From: Jannaschia donghaensis
GTDB lineage: Bacteria; Pseudomonadota; Alphaproteobacteria; Rhodobacterales; Rhodobacteraceae
Length of the DNA: 64,000 nucleotides
Reading direction: 5' to 3'
NCBI RefSeq assembly: GCF_001403795.1
Contig: NZ_CXSU01000001.1
Coordinates: forward strand, 1 to 64,000
The position numbers and the translations under genes were made by a program. How positions within the stretch are numbered: position 1 is the first letter of the stretch; every line of letters starts with the position of its first letter. Shown here in pieces: positions 49,963 through 59,711 of this stretch. A model generated the notes under the pieces. The model searched no databases and was not told where the DNA came from. It saw only the letters and a program-made list of their open reading frames with translations.

Positions 49963-50993
49963 TCGCGGCCTCCTCCATCGATGCGGGGGATCTGGCGCAT
50001 TGCCGCGAGGTGATCCGCACCGGGTCCTATTCGTTCCACGCGGCCTCCAAGCTTCTTCCCGCCGACGTCCGCGACCCGGCCCTCGCGCTCTACGCCTTCT
50101 GCCGGCTGGCCGATGACGAGGTGGACGAGGGCTACGACAAGGCCCGCGCCGTCATCCGCTTGCAGGAGCGGCTCGACCTCGCCTTCGACGGACGCCCCGA
50201 AGACGCGCCCGAGGACCGGGCCTTCGCCGCCATCGTCCGCGATTTCGACATGCCCCGCGCTCTGCCCGAAGCGTTGTTGGAGGGGTTGGCCTGGGATGCG
50301 AGCGAGCGCCGCTATGCCACCCTGTCGGACGTGCGCGGATATTCGGCGCGGGTGGCGAGTGCCGTGGGCGCGATGATGTGCGTGCTGATGCGGGTGCGCG
50401 ATGCGGATGCGCTGGCGCGGGCCTGCGACCTGGGCGTGGCGATGCAGCTGACAAACATCGCCCGCGACGTGGGCGAGGATGCGCGGGCCGCGCGCCTTTA
50501 CCTGCCGACCGATTGGCTGGACGACGCCGGGATCGACGCCGACGCGTTCTTCGATGATCCCCAGGCCAGCCCCGAAATCCGCCGCATGGTCCGCCGCCTG
50601 TTGGCCGAGGCGCATCGGCTTTATCTGCGGTCCGAGTCCGGGATCGGATGCCTGCCGCTGCGGGCGCGTCTGGGCATCGCCGCCGCCCGTTGCATCTATG
50701 CCGGTATCGGCACCGTCCTGCGGGCGCAGGGACACGACAGCATCACGCGCCGCGCGCGCACCACGAAGGCCCGTAAGCTGGCCCTGATGGGGCAGGCGGG
50801 GCTCAAGGCCGGGGCGGCGACGCTTTTGCCACGCTCTCCGGTCTTGTTCGCGCCACCACTACCGGAGGTCGCGTTTCTTGTGGATGCGACTGCGACGGGC
50901 GCGCGTCGACCCGTCGGGCGCACGGCTGCCCTGATCGACGTGATGGCGGATCTGCGCCAACGACAGGGCACATTCGGCGTTGCCGCCGAATGA
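49959..50993 (+). CDS. crtB: Phytoene synthase
   Basis: A 344-residue enzyme joining two geranylgeranyl diphosphates to phytoene. The two aspartate-rich Mg2+ motifs are FCRLADDEVDEG (about residue 50) and LTNIARDVGED (about residue 170). ATG overlaps the crtI stop. It supplies CrtI and is in turn supplied by CrtE encoded at 54 kb. Confidence 0.96.
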   Translation: MIAASSIDAGDLAHCREVIRTGSYSFHAASKLLPADVRDPALALYAFCRLADDEVDEGYDKARAVIRLQERLDLAFDGRPEDAPEDRAFAAIVRDFDMPRALPEALLEGLAWDASERRYATLSDVRGYSARVASAVGAMMCVLMRVRDADALARACDLGVAMQLTNIARDVGEDARAARLYLPTDWLDDAGIDADAFFDDPQASPEIRRMVRRLLAEAHRLYLRSESGIGCLPLRARLGIAAARCIYAGIGTVLRAQGHDSITRRARTTKARKLALMGQAGLKAGAATLLPRSPVLFAPPLPEVAFLVDATATGARRPVGRTAALIDVMADLRQRQGTFGVAAE

Positions 50994-51013
50994 CCCGGCG
51001 CTAGATCAGTCTC

Positions 51014-51493
51014 ATGGATTTGACACTTTTCGCGATCTTCCTTGCGGCCTGCGGCGGTGCGGGGGCCACGGGCATGCTGTTCCCGCCGGGTGCTTGGTAT
51101 GACACCTTGGACAAGCCGTCGTGGACACCGCCCGACTGGGCGTTCCCGGTTGCCTGGACGACGATCTACCTGTGCATTTCCTTCGCCGGATCGCGGGTCG
51201 CGGGGGCCGAAGGCAGCGGTCCGGCCATGGCGTTCTGGGCGATGCAGGCGGCGTTCTCCACGCTTTGGACCCCGGTGTTTTTCGGCCTGCGCCGCATGAA
51301 GGGCGCGCTGTTGGTGATGGCGTTTCTGTGGCCGGCCGTGGCGGGGGCCACGTGGTTCCACCTGCAGGTCGACGTCTGGGCCGGGATTGCGTTTCTGCCC
51401 TATCTGACCTGGGTGACGGTCGCCGCCGCGCTGAACGCAAGCGTCTGGCGGCTGAACCCCGGCGTCGACCCCTTGCGTCCCAATCAGGCCTGA
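51014..51493 (+). CDS. tspO: Tryptophan-rich sensory protein TspO
   Basis: A 159-residue five-helix membrane protein of the TspO/MBR family (PGAWYDTLDKPSWTPPDWAF, LNASVWRLNP). In Rhodobacter sphaeroides TspO is an outer-membrane oxygen-linked modulator of pigment gene expression that binds porphyrins. It follows crtB by 20 bases and ends in a 10-base convergent overlap with crtC. Confidence 0.94.
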   Translation: MDLTLFAIFLAACGGAGATGMLFPPGAWYDTLDKPSWTPPDWAFPVAWTTIYLCISFAGSRVAGAEGSGPAMAFWAMQAAFSTLWTPVFFGLRRMKGALLVMAFLWPAVAGATWFHLQVDVWAGIAFLPYLTWVTVAAALNASVWRLNPGVDPLRPNQA

Positions 51494-52438
51494 GGCCAGC
51501 TGCGCCGCCGCGGCACACGGACGGCCAGCATTGGTTTAAGCAGCGGGTTGGCATAGCGGTTCAGGTCCAGCGCTTCGTGTACGCCGCGCACCGTTTCGCC
51601 GTTGATCACCGTCTCGACCACGGCGCGATTATAGAATGGCGCGTCCAGCATGGCCTTCACCTGTTTCGGCGTGGTCCCCGGATCGGCCCGCGTCTCCCGC
51701 CGTAAAAGCCAGTTGGACCGGCGAAAATCGGTGCGCGGCGGGGCCGGCACGTCGCGCCCGCGCCCCTGTCCGTCGAAGGCCAGCGCGGCTTGCAACGTTG
51801 TCCCATCCAGCCGGTCGGCGTCGTAGAAACACGCCGCGCCCGCCTTGGTGGGAAAGCGACCCCAGGTCCAATAGCTGAAATCGTCCTCCAACCGGCGGGT
51901 GCCGAAATTGGCGTCGAAATAGCCGTGGCCCGAAAACTGCCAACCCGGAGCATCCAGGTCCACGCGGATGCGCGACACCGGCGCGAAGGGGCGCCAGACA
52001 TGCGCGCCGTCGTCGGTCAGCGGCAACTCCACGTCCGTGACCGCTTCGGGGGTGACGACGATGCGCCCGCGCATCCGGCTGACCAGCGGGGGGGACGAAA
52101 TCTCGTTCACGTCGATGCGCAGTTGCGACCCGGTCCAATGCATTTCCGACGGACCGATGCGCAGGCGCGTGGGCGTCGTGCGCAGCGCGTCGCGGCCCCG
52201 ATCGGTCATGGCGAACCGCCCACCGGGGCCATAGGTCGCCACGTTCAGGCAGCAGTTGTTCGCCGGGTCGCCCCGCCCGGACCAATGATACCAGGGCGAG
52301 AAGACGGACCCGATGAAGCCGATGATCGAGATGGCGTGTGCGCCGTCGTCGCTTATGCCGTCGACGTACCACCAGGCATAGCCGCCGGGCGGGGGGCGCA
52401 GGTCGAAGTTCGGTCCTGCAGAATCGCCTCGGCCGCAT
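51484..52438 (-). CDS. crtC: Hydroxyneurosporene synthase CrtC (apparent frameshift near the N-terminus)
   Basis: CrtC hydrates the C1,2 double bond of neurosporene. The body is intact from GPNFDLRPPPGGYAWWYVDG (52416 downward) to the end and includes GSVFSPWYHWSG and GYFDANFGTRRLEDDFSYWT. However, no ATG, GTG or TTG lies in this frame near the expected start. An ATG at 52436-52438 is in the neighbouring frame; loss of one base between about 52398 and 52435, or in the C6 run at 52391-52396, would give a normal N-terminus. The span given starts at that ATG and so is not a multiple of three. The 5' end overlaps crtD. Confidence 0.8.
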
Positions 52439-53891
52439 GCCGCGCGGAGAGCGTCGCCATCGGCACCCCCGCCCCCGGATGCGCACCCCCGCCCACCAGA
52501 TACAGACCCGGAACCGCCGTGCGCGCCGTCGGCCGCTTCAGCCCCGCCGTCAGACCCGCGGGGGATCGCCCGTAGAGGGCCCCCTGACTGCCGGGAAACA
52601 GCGCCGCGAAATCCGCCGGTGCGGTCATCGTCGCAGGCGATGGGACGGGCGAAAACGTCAGGCCGAAGCGGGCCAGCCGCTGGAACGTCCGGGTGTGACA
52701 TGTCTGTGCCTCCTGGGCGGTGTCTTGGGTGTTCGATGTGGCGGGGGGGGCATTGCGGATGATCTCGAACCGTTCGCGACCCCCGGGACGTCTGCCGCCG
52801 CCGCGATCCTGCGCGCAAATATAAAGTGTGGCGTCTTCGGGGGTCGCCCCTTTGGCCAGGGGGCCGAACTCCGCCATCGGATCGTCGCCGAAGAACACGT
52901 TGTGCGTGGCCAGTTCGGGACCTGTGGGCGTCGCCGCAAAGGTGTGAACATGGGCGGACAGGCTGCGCGGCCCGACCGCATGCGCCGGCACCGCGCGTGT
53001 GACGCCGTCGCCCAGCAACCCTTCGCGCAGGGCGCGCGGATCGCCGTTGAACAGGACACGCGACGCCGGAAACCGGTCGGTCGCGGTGACGATGGCCGTC
53101 ACGCCGGTGCCGTCGGTTTCGATATTCGTGACATGTTGATCGTAGAGGATGGTCGCGCCCCGCGTCTGCGCCAGACGCGCGATGGCCTGGGCCAGCCGGT
53201 GCATCCCGCCGTCGACGGACCAGACGCCCCGCGCCTCGGCATCCGCGATCAGCGACAGAAGGGCGGGGGCGGTCTGCGGCACCCCGCCGACATAGGTGGC
53301 GTAGCGGGCGTAAAGCTGCGCCAGCTTCGGTTCCCGAAAGGCGGAGCGCAGCATCGACATAAGACTGCGGTGCGGGGCCATGTCGGCAATCAGCGACGGA
53401 TTGCGCATCACCCGCGCGGTCAACGCCGCCTGCGAGGGCGTCGCGGCCTGCATCATCGGCGCATCGAAGGCATCGAACAGGCGGCACGCGCGCGCTGTGA
53501 ACCGGTCGAAGTCGTCGCGGGCCGTCGGGCCGAACGCCGCTTCGACGTTTCTGCGATTGGCTTGCGCGTCGGCCATCAGGTCCAGTCGCGTGCCGTCGGA
53601 CCAGAAATGCCGGGCCAGGATCGGGTTGGCGCGCAGGGTCACGTGATCGGTCAGCGATTCGCCGACATCGGCAAACAGGGCCTCGAACACGGGGCGCATG
53701 GTCAGAACCGTGGGTCCTGCATCGACCGGGCCCGCGTCGGACGGCAGGGTGCGCATCTTGCCGCCGGGGGTCGCGGCGCGTTCCAGGACGGTGACGGACA
53801 GGCCCGCATGGGCCAGACGCAGCGCGGCGGCCAACCCGCCGATACCGGCCCCCACGATGTGGACACTCTGCCTGTCTGTCTTCGGGGTCAT
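52353..53891 (-). CDS. crtD: 1-hydroxycarotenoid 3,4-desaturase (methoxyneurosporene dehydrogenase)
   Basis: A 512-residue FAD-dependent desaturase of the CrtI family. The N-terminal motif is VHIVGAGIGGLAAALRLAHA, the GPVDAGPTVLTMRPVFEALF stretch separates CrtD from CrtI, and the C-terminal motif is GLYLVGGGAHPGAGVPMAT. The ATG at 53889-53891 has a GGAGGAG ribosome site. Divergent to crtE; crtC lies downstream on the same strand and overlaps its end. Confidence 0.92.
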   Translation of the reverse strand: MTPKTDRQSVHIVGAGIGGLAAALRLAHAGLSVTVLERAATPGGKMRTLPSDAGPVDAGPTVLTMRPVFEALFADVGESLTDHVTLRANPILARHFWSDGTRLDLMADAQANRRNVEAAFGPTARDDFDRFTARACRLFDAFDAPMMQAATPSQAALTARVMRNPSLIADMAPHRSLMSMLRSAFREPKLAQLYARYATYVGGVPQTAPALLSLIADAEARGVWSVDGGMHRLAQAIARLAQTRGATILYDQHVTNIETDGTGVTAIVTATDRFPASRVLFNGDPRALREGLLGDGVTRAVPAHAVGPRSLSAHVHTFAATPTGPELATHNVFFGDDPMAEFGPLAKGATPEDATLYICAQDRGGGRRPGGRERFEIIRNAPPATSNTQDTAQEAQTCHTRTFQRLARFGLTFSPVPSPATMTAPADFAALFPGSQGALYGRSPAGLTAGLKRPTARTAVPGLYLVGGGAHPGAGVPMATLSARHAAEAILQDRTSTCAPRPAAMPGGTSTA

Positions 53892-53932
53892 GCGCTCCTC
53901 CTGCACCATAGTGTTGACACCTGACACTCAAC

Positions 53933-53950
53933 TGTCCAGTGTGATTTACA
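53933..53950. promoter_or_regulatory. PpsR operator between crtD and crtE
   Basis: TGTCCAGTGTGATTTACA fits TGT-N12-ACA. A degenerate partner with shorter spacing (TGTTGACACCTGACA, 53912-53926) lies 11 bases to the left and contains TTGACA. The divergent crtD and crtE promoters are only about 108 bases apart, so one bound repressor could block both. Confidence 0.75.
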
Positions 53951-53999
53951 GTTTTGTCGGATGGACCGATGGAACACCTTGTTTCCAGAGGGGGGCGCC

Positions 54000-54878
54000 A
54001 TGGGCTTGTCCGACCGTATCGACCGCGCCATCGGCACCGCAATTTCCCGCGGTCAGGCCCGGCCTTCGCCCGGCAAGCTGGCCTCCGCTTTGCATTATAC
54101 CGTCACGCCCGGTGGTGCCCGCATCCGTCCGACGCTGCTGTTGTCGGTCGCGGCCGCCTGCGGCGACGACCGCCCGGTGCTGGCCGATGCCGCTGCCTGC
54201 GCGCTGGAACTGATCCATTGTGCGTCGCTGGTCCATGACGATCTGCCGTGCTTCGACGACGCCGATATCCGGCGCGGCAAGCCGTCGGTCCACCGTGCGT
54301 TCGGTGAACCGCTTGCGATTCTTGCGGGCGACTCGCTTATCGTCATGGCGTTCGAGGTGCTTGCCCGTGCTGCACCCGAAGACCCGCTGCGCGCCGCCAA
54401 GCTGATCGAGATTCTGGCCACGCGGACCGGGATGCCGGGCGGGATCTGTGCCGGGCAGGGCTGGGAAAGCGAAACCGAAGTGGACGTGCGCGCCTATCAC
54501 CGCGCCAAGACCGCCGCGCTGTTCGTGGCCGCCTGTCAGATGGGGGCCGTCGCCGCAGGGCATGACGCCGACGCCTGGGAAGACCTGGGCGACCGCATCG
54601 GAGAGGCGTTCCAGGTGGCCGACGACCTGCGCGACGCGCTCTACGATGAGGAAACGCTGGGCAAGCCCGTGGGGCAGGACGATCTGCACGGACGGCCCAA
54701 CGCGGTTACGGAACTGGGCGTGCAGGGGGCGATTGCCCGGATGCGCGACATCCTGGGCGGGGCCATCTCCTCGATCCCGAAATGTCCCGGCGAGGCGCAT
54801 CTGGCCAAACTGGTCACCGCGCAGGCCGAGGTCCTTACCCCGCTGAAATGGCGCGCGGCACAGGTGCCGGGGGAATAG
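54000..54878 (+). CDS. crtE: Geranylgeranyl diphosphate synthase
   Basis: A 292-residue trans-prenyltransferase. The first aspartate-rich motif is HDDLPCFDDADIRRGKPSVH, the second is QVADDLRDAL. It makes the C20 diphosphate used both for phytoene and for the bacteriochlorophyll tail. The ATG at 54000 is preferred because it follows GAGGGGGG and aligns with Rhodobacter CrtE; an ATG at 53961 would add 13 residues. Its stop directly abuts the GTG of crtF. Confidence 0.95.
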   Translation: MGLSDRIDRAIGTAISRGQARPSPGKLASALHYTVTPGGARIRPTLLLSVAAACGDDRPVLADAAACALELIHCASLVHDDLPCFDDADIRRGKPSVHRAFGEPLAILAGDSLIVMAFEVLARAAPEDPLRAAKLIEILATRTGMPGGICAGQGWESETEVDVRAYHRAKTAALFVAACQMGAVAAGHDADAWEDLGDRIGEAFQVADDLRDALYDEETLGKPVGQDDLHGRPNAVTELGVQGAIARMRDILGGAISSIPKCPGEAHLAKLVTAQAEVLTPLKWRAAQVPGE

Positions 54879-55982
54879 GTGGCTGCAGCCGCCTTTCGTC
54901 CGGGCTGGACCCATCGCCTGATCGCCTCGCCCCGGTTCCAGGGCTGGGCCGCGCGTTTCCCGCTGACCCAAGGTCTGGTGCGGCGCGATGGCGAGGCTCT
55001 GTTCGATCTGGTCGCGGGCTTTTGCCACAGTCAGATCCTGTCGGCGCTGGTTCAACTCGATATTCCCGACATGCTGATGGAGCGTCCGGCAAATGCCGCC
55101 GCCCTGGCCATGCGGTGCAAGGTTCCCGAGGCGCGGATGCAGGTCCTGTTGCAGGGGGCGGCGTCACTTGGCTTGCTCAAGCGCAAACGTGACGGTCGTT
55201 TTGCCCTGACCCGCAAGGGTGCCGCGCTGGTGGGCGTGCCCGGCCTGCGCGACATGATCCGACATCACGATGTCCTGTACCGCGATCTTTCCGACCCCGT
55301 CGCCTTCTTCAAGGGCGAGGTCGAGACGGAGCTGGCGGACTTCTGGCCCTATGTCTTCGGCGGCGACATGGGGGCAGCGGAGACGGAGCGTTACTCGCGT
55401 CTGATGACCGACAGCCAGGCGATGGTCGCGGACGATACCCTGCGGCGCGTGTCGCTGACCGGCGTGCGGCGCCTTTGCGATGTGGGCGGCGGAACCGGTG
55501 CGTTTCTGACGGCCGCCGCCGCTGTCCGTCCGGATATGGCCCTGGTGCTGTTCGATCTGCCACAGGTGGTGCCCGCCGCGACGGCGCGGTTCGATGCCGC
55601 CGGCCTGTCAGGTCGCGTTGACATCGTGCCGGGATCGTTTCGAACAGATCCGCTGCCAGCGGGTTGCGACGCCATATCCCTGATTCGGGTTCTTTACGAC
55701 CACGACGACGCCACGGTCGCCGGTCTGTTGTCGAAGTGCAGGGCCGCCCTTCCGCCCGGGGGCCGCCTGATCGTGTCAGAGCCCATGTCCGGTGGATTGC
55801 GGCCCGAACGGGCCGGTGACGCTTATTTTGCACTCTATACCATGGCGATGCGGACTGGTCGGACCCGGTCATTCGACGACATCGCGATGCTGTGCCGGGC
55901 CGCCGGTTTCGATGTGGCCAAACCGGCCCGTCCCTTGCGCCCGTTTGTGACGTCCGTGCTGCAGGCATCTGTTTCTTCGTGA
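54879..55982 (+). CDS. crtF: Demethylspheroidene O-methyltransferase
   Basis: A 367-residue SAM-dependent O-methyltransferase that methylates the C1 hydroxyl in spheroidene synthesis. A dimerisation/winged domain (about residues 35-110) precedes the Rossmann domain with RRLCDVGGGTGAFLTAAAAV (about 197-216) and LIRVLYDHDDATV near the catalytic centre. The GTG start follows the crtE TAG without a gap, so the two are probably coupled. Confidence 0.94.
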   Translation: MAAAAFRPGWTHRLIASPRFQGWAARFPLTQGLVRRDGEALFDLVAGFCHSQILSALVQLDIPDMLMERPANAAALAMRCKVPEARMQVLLQGAASLGLLKRKRDGRFALTRKGAALVGVPGLRDMIRHHDVLYRDLSDPVAFFKGEVETELADFWPYVFGGDMGAAETERYSRLMTDSQAMVADDTLRRVSLTGVRRLCDVGGGTGAFLTAAAAVRPDMALVLFDLPQVVPAATARFDAAGLSGRVDIVPGSFRTDPLPAGCDAISLIRVLYDHDDATVAGLLSKCRAALPPGGRLIVSEPMSGGLRPERAGDAYFALYTMAMRTGRTRSFDDIAMLCRAAGFDVAKPARPLRPFVTSVLQASVSS

Positions 55983-55985
55983 CAA

Positions 55986-56030
55986 TGCAAACTTACATTG
56001 ACACTCAACAAGTGTCAGACATACGTTACA
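55986..56030 (+). promoter_or_regulatory. Paired PpsR operators upstream of bchC
   Basis: TGCAAACTTACATTGACA (55986-56003, first triplet TGC in place of TGT) and the exact TGTCAGACATACGTTACA (56013-56030) are 27 bases apart centre to centre. TTGACA at 55998-56003 is a consensus -35 box. The region starts four bases after the crtF stop and drives bchCXYZ-puf in addition to read-through from crtEF. Confidence 0.82.
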
Positions 56031-56098
56031 CTATCTGATGTCACCCAAGCCGAGTCTTTCGGCCAGCGACATCGGAGCCGGAGATCGGGGAGGATCAC

Positions 56099-57040
56099 TT
56101 GGAGACACAGGCCATCATACTCAGCGGGTCGCGCGCCGTTTCGGTCGACATGCTGCCGTTGATCGCGCCCACGCCTTCCGATGTGGTCGTCGCCGTTCAC
56201 CATTCCGGCATCTCCACCGGCACCGAGAAGCTGTTCTGGTCCGGCGAGATGCCGCCGTTTCCCGGCATGGGTTATCCGCTGGTCCCCGGCTACGAGGCTG
56301 TGGGCGAAGTGGTCGAAGCCGGTCGTCTGTCCAATCTGAACGTCGGCGACACGGTCTTCGTGCCGGGTGCCAATTGCTACGACGGGGCGCATGGCCTGTT
56401 CGGCGGCGCGTCGCGCACCTTGGTCAGCGACGCGATCCGCACAATTCGTCTCGACTCCGGTCACGGGGCTCGTGGCGCACTGCTGGCGCTGGCCGCAACG
56501 GCCCGTCACGCACTGGCCGGTCCCCGCGCCGATCTGCCCGACCTGATCGTCGGCCACGGTGTTCTGGGTCGCCTGCTGGCCCGACTGACCGTCGCCGCCG
56601 GGGGCAAGCCGCCTGTCGTTTGGGAAAAGAATGCCGATCGCCGGACGGGGGCAGACGACTACATTGTCATCGACCCCGATGCCGACGATCGCCACGACTA
56701 TGGCGTGATCTATGACGCGTCGGGCGACGCAAGCCTGATCCCCACGCTGATCCAGCGTTTGAAAAAGGGCGGCGAGATCGTCCTGGCCGGGTTCTATCCC
56801 GACCCCATCAATTTCGCATTTCCGCCCGCCTTCATGAAAGAGGCGCGGTTCCGCGTCGCCGCCGAATGGACGCAGGGCGACCTTCTGGCGACGCGCAGCC
56901 TGATCGAATCGGGTGCGCTGTCGATGGACGGCCTCATCACACATCGCAGCGCCGCGCAGGACGCGCCCGCTGCTTACGAACAGGCGTTTGACGACCCCGC
57001 CTGCCTTAAGATGATCCTCGATTGGGAAGGCTCAGCATGA
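56099..57040 (+). CDS. bchC: 3-hydroxyethyl bacteriochlorophyllide a dehydrogenase
   Basis: A 313-residue medium-chain dehydrogenase-like enzyme that oxidises the C3 hydroxyethyl group to acetyl. The stretch [20 protein letters not shown] and [16 protein letters not shown] is characteristic. The start codon is TTG (56099), 7 bases behind a strong GGAGG; no ATG fits. Its stop overlaps the bchX ATG (ATGA). Confidence 0.94.
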   Translation: METQAIILSGSRAVSVDMLPLIAPTPSDVVVAVHHSGISTGTEKLFWSGEMPPFPGMGYPLVPGYEAVGEVVEAGRLSNLNVGDTVFVPGANCYDGAHGLFGGASRTLVSDAIRTIRLDSGHGARGALLALAATARHALAGPRADLPDLIVGHGVLGRLLARLTVAAGGKPPVVWEKNADRRTGADDYIVIDPDADDRHDYGVIYDASGDASLIPTLIQRLKKGGEIVLAGFYPDPINFAFPPAFMKEARFRVAAEWTQGDLLATRSLIESGALSMDGLITHRSAAQDAPAAYEQAFDDPACLKMILDWEGSA

Positions 57041-58044
57041 CCCTCGATACCGTTCCGAACCTGCGCGACTTCGACCAGCGCCTGCGCGACGAAGCCAACG
57101 AAGAGGCCACGCTCGAAGTGCCCCAGGGTGAGCCGACGTCCAAGACGCAAATCATCGCGATCTACGGCAAGGGCGGCATCGGCAAGTCGTTCACACTGGC
57201 CAATCTCAGCCACATGATGGCCGAGCAGGGCAAGCGCGTGCTGCTGATCGGGTGCGATCCGAAGTCGGACACGACCTCGCTGCTGTTCGGCGGCAAGGCC
57301 TGCCCGACGATCATCGAGACCTCGTCCAAGAAGAAACTGGCCGGCGAAGAGGTCGCCATCGGCGACGTCTGCTTCAAGCGCGGCGGCGTTTTCGCGATGG
57401 AGCTGGGCGGGCCGGAGGTTGGGCGCGGCTGCGGCGGGCGCGGCATCATCCACGGCTTCGAGCTGCTGGAAAAGCTCGGCTTCCACGACTGGGATTTTGA
57501 CTACGTCCTGCTCGACTTCCTGGGCGACGTGGTCTGCGGCGGGTTCGGCCTGCCGATCGCGCGCGACATGGCGCAGAAGGTGATCCTTGTCGCCTCCAAC
57601 GACCTGCAATCGCTGTATGTGGCGAACAACGTCTGTTCGGCCGTTGAATACTTCCGCAAGCTGGGCGGCAACGTCGGTGTCGCGGGTCTGGTCATCAACA
57701 AGGACGACGGATCGGGCGAGGCGCAGGCCTTCGCCAAGACGGTCGGCATCCCGGTTCTGGCCGCCATTCCGCAGGACGACGACCTGCGCAAGAAGTCCGC
57801 CAACTATCAGATCGTTGGCACGTCCGAGAGCCAGTGGGGCAGTCTGTTTGCCGCCCTTGGCGACGAAGTGGCCGTCGCCCCGCCGGTGCGGCCCACCGCG
57901 CTGGATCAGGACGGGTTGCTCGCGCTCTTCGACAGCAAGGACACGGGCGGGGAGGTCACGCTGGTTCCAGCCACTGACGCCGACATGCGCGGCACCAAGT
58001 CGAAGCCGAAAGAAAGCCTGGAGGTCGTGTACGACGATGTCTGA
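57037..58044 (+). CDS. bchX: Chlorophyllide a reductase iron protein X
   Basis: A 335-residue NifH-like ATPase that feeds electrons to BchYZ for reduction of ring B. P-loop [16 protein letters not shown] (about residues 45-60); cluster cysteines in GRGCGGRGI and DVVCGGFG. Compared with BchL at 11.7 kb it has a longer N-terminus and a C-terminal extension. It overlaps bchY by eight bases. Confidence 0.96.
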   Translation: MTLDTVPNLRDFDQRLRDEANEEATLEVPQGEPTSKTQIIAIYGKGGIGKSFTLANLSHMMAEQGKRVLLIGCDPKSDTTSLLFGGKACPTIIETSSKKKLAGEEVAIGDVCFKRGGVFAMELGGPEVGRGCGGRGIIHGFELLEKLGFHDWDFDYVLLDFLGDVVCGGFGLPIARDMAQKVILVASNDLQSLYVANNVCSAVEYFRKLGGNVGVAGLVINKDDGSGEAQAFAKTVGIPVLAAIPQDDDLRKKSANYQIVGTSESQWGSLFAALGDEVAVAPPVRPTALDQDGLLALFDSKDTGGEVTLVPATDADMRGTKSKPKESLEVVYDDV

Positions 58045-59620
58045 GTCCAGCGGATACAACGTCTCCTACGACGACGCGGGCAAGGTGCAGATCACCGAAG
58101 CCGATGCGCCCGTCACCAATGACGCGCCCGTGTTTGACATGGCGGCACCGCAAGGGGCCTGTACTTCGACCTCGACGCTCAAGGAGGCCGCGCGCGCCGC
58201 GGGTCAGTCCGAGTTGCTCGACAAGTTCGCCGCCGACTACCCCACCGGCCCGCACGACCAACCCCAGAGCATGTGCCCCGCCTTCGGCAGCTTGCGCGTC
58301 GGCCTGCGGATGAAGCGGGTCGCGACCATCCTGTCGGGCAGCGCCTGCTGCGTCTACGGCCTGTCGTTCGTGTCGCATTTCTACGGGGCGCGCCGCTCGG
58401 TCGGCTACGTCCCGTTCAACTCCGAAACGCTGGTGACCGGCAAGCTCTTCGAGGACATCCGCGAGGCCGTGCACGATCTGGCCGACGGCGAGCGGCTCGA
58501 CGCCATCGTCGTCACCAATCTCTGCGTGCCGACCGCGTCGGGCGTGCCGCTGCGCTTGCTGCCCAAGGAAATCGACGGCGTGCGCATCATCGGGATCGAC
58601 GTGCCAGGCTTCGGCGTGCCGACCCATGCCGAAGCCAAGGACGTTCTGGCCGGTGCGATGCTCAACTACGCCCGCAAGGAGATCGAGGCCGGTCCCGTCG
58701 CCATGCCGGAGTCGGGCAAGTCCGACCGTCCGACCGTTGCCCTGCTGGGCGAGATGTTCCCCGCCGACCCGATGATGATCGGCGCGATGCTGGCCCCGCT
58801 GGGCCTGGCCGCCGGTCCCGTGGTCCCGACCCGCGAATGGCGCGAGCTTTATGGCGCGCTTGATTGCGGCGCCGTTGCTGCCATCCACCCATTCTATACC
58901 GCCAGCGTGCGCGAGTTCGAAGCCGCCGGTCGCTCTGTCGTCGGCTCCGCCCCAGTGGGATACGAGGGCACGGCCGGGTGGCTGGCCAATATCGGCGCGG
59001 CCTTCGGCCTCTCGGCCGACAAGATCGCCGAGGCGCAGAACGCCGTCCTGCCGGCCATCCGCGCCGGTCTTGACGCCAACCGCATCGAAGGGACCATCAC
59101 GCTTTCGGGCTACGAAGGGTCGGAGCTTCTGGTCGCGCGCCTGCTCATCGAAAGCGGCGCTACGATTCCTTACGTCGGCACGGCCTGCCCCAAGACCCGC
59201 TGGTCGCAGGACGACGCCGCCTGGCTGGAGGCGCGCGGCACGCGCGTCAAATTCCGCGCCTCGCTGGAAGACGACCTGTCGGCGATGGAGGCGATCCAGC
59301 CGGATCTCGCCATCGGGACCACGCCCGTCGTCCAGAAGGGCAAGGAGGTCGGCATCCCGTCGCTCTACTACACCAACCTGATTTCGGCGCGGCCGCTGAT
59401 GGGCATCGCCGGGGCCGGATCGCTGACGGAAGTCGTCGGACAAGCCATGGCCAACAAGCCCCGCATGGACAAGATGCGCGCTTTCTTCGAGGGCGTCGGC
59501 ACCGGCGACACGGCGGGCATCTGGAACGGCACGCCCGACACGCATCCGCAGTTCCGCGCGCAGAACCTCAAGAAGATCGAGAAGCGCGCCAAGGCTGCCA
59601 AAGCGGCGGAGTTCATCTAA
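58037..59620 (+). CDS. bchY: Chlorophyllide a reductase subunit Y
   Basis: A 527-residue NifD-like subunit. Cysteines in [18 protein letters not shown] and [10 protein letters not shown] are candidates for the YZ [4Fe-4S] cluster ligands. With BchZ it reduces the C7=C8 double bond and makes the bacteriochlorin ring. It starts inside the end of bchX and is followed by 91 bases with three predicted hairpins before bchZ. Confidence 0.95.
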   Translation: MSESSGYNVSYDDAGKVQITEADAPVTNDAPVFDMAAPQGACTSTSTLKEAARAAGQSELLDKFAADYPTGPHDQPQSMCPAFGSLRVGLRMKRVATILSGSACCVYGLSFVSHFYGARRSVGYVPFNSETLVTGKLFEDIREAVHDLADGERLDAIVVTNLCVPTASGVPLRLLPKEIDGVRIIGIDVPGFGVPTHAEAKDVLAGAMLNYARKEIEAGPVAMPESGKSDRPTVALLGEMFPADPMMIGAMLAPLGLAAGPVVPTREWRELYGALDCGAVAAIHPFYTASVREFEAAGRSVVGSAPVGYEGTAGWLANIGAAFGLSADKIAEAQNAVLPAIRAGLDANRIEGTITLSGYEGSELLVARLLIESGATIPYVGTACPKTRWSQDDAAWLEARGTRVKFRASLEDDLSAMEAIQPDLAIGTTPVVQKGKEVGIPSLYYTNLISARPLMGIAGAGSLTEVVGQAMANKPRMDKMRAFFEGVGTGDTAGIWNGTPDTHPQFRAQNLKKIEKRAKAAKAAEFI

Positions 59621-59711
59621 TGCGTGTTTTTGTTCAAAAACGCGCAAAGCGCGAGGCAGGGTATCGCGTCAGCGATGCCCGTTTGCGCCCCCTCTCGATT
59701 GGGGTGCAGTC
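59621..59711 (+). promoter_or_regulatory. Structured bchY-bchZ intercistronic region with three hairpins
   Basis: Hairpin 1 (59622-59645): 10-bp stem GCGTGTTTTT/AAAAACGCGC with one G-U pair. Hairpin 2 (59659-59680): 9-bp stem GGGTATCGC/GCGATGCCC with one G-U pair. Hairpin 3 (59684-59708): TGCGCCCC/GGGGTGCA, whose right arm holds the only Shine-Dalgarno-like GGGG before the bchZ ATG at 59712. All other genes in this operon are tightly overlapped or closely spaced, so the region stands out as a possible mRNA processing or translational control element. Confidence 0.6.

Noticed and set aside
52353-53891. A second phytoene desaturase (crtI)
   Set aside because: Sequence and place (divergent to crtE, next to crtC) fit CrtD; crtI is at 48394.
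51484-54042. A single 852-codon open frame on the minus strand covering crtC and antisense to crtE
   Set aside because: It merges the true crtC frame with an out-of-frame shadow of crtD; the upstream part is low-complexity and unlike any carotenoid enzyme.
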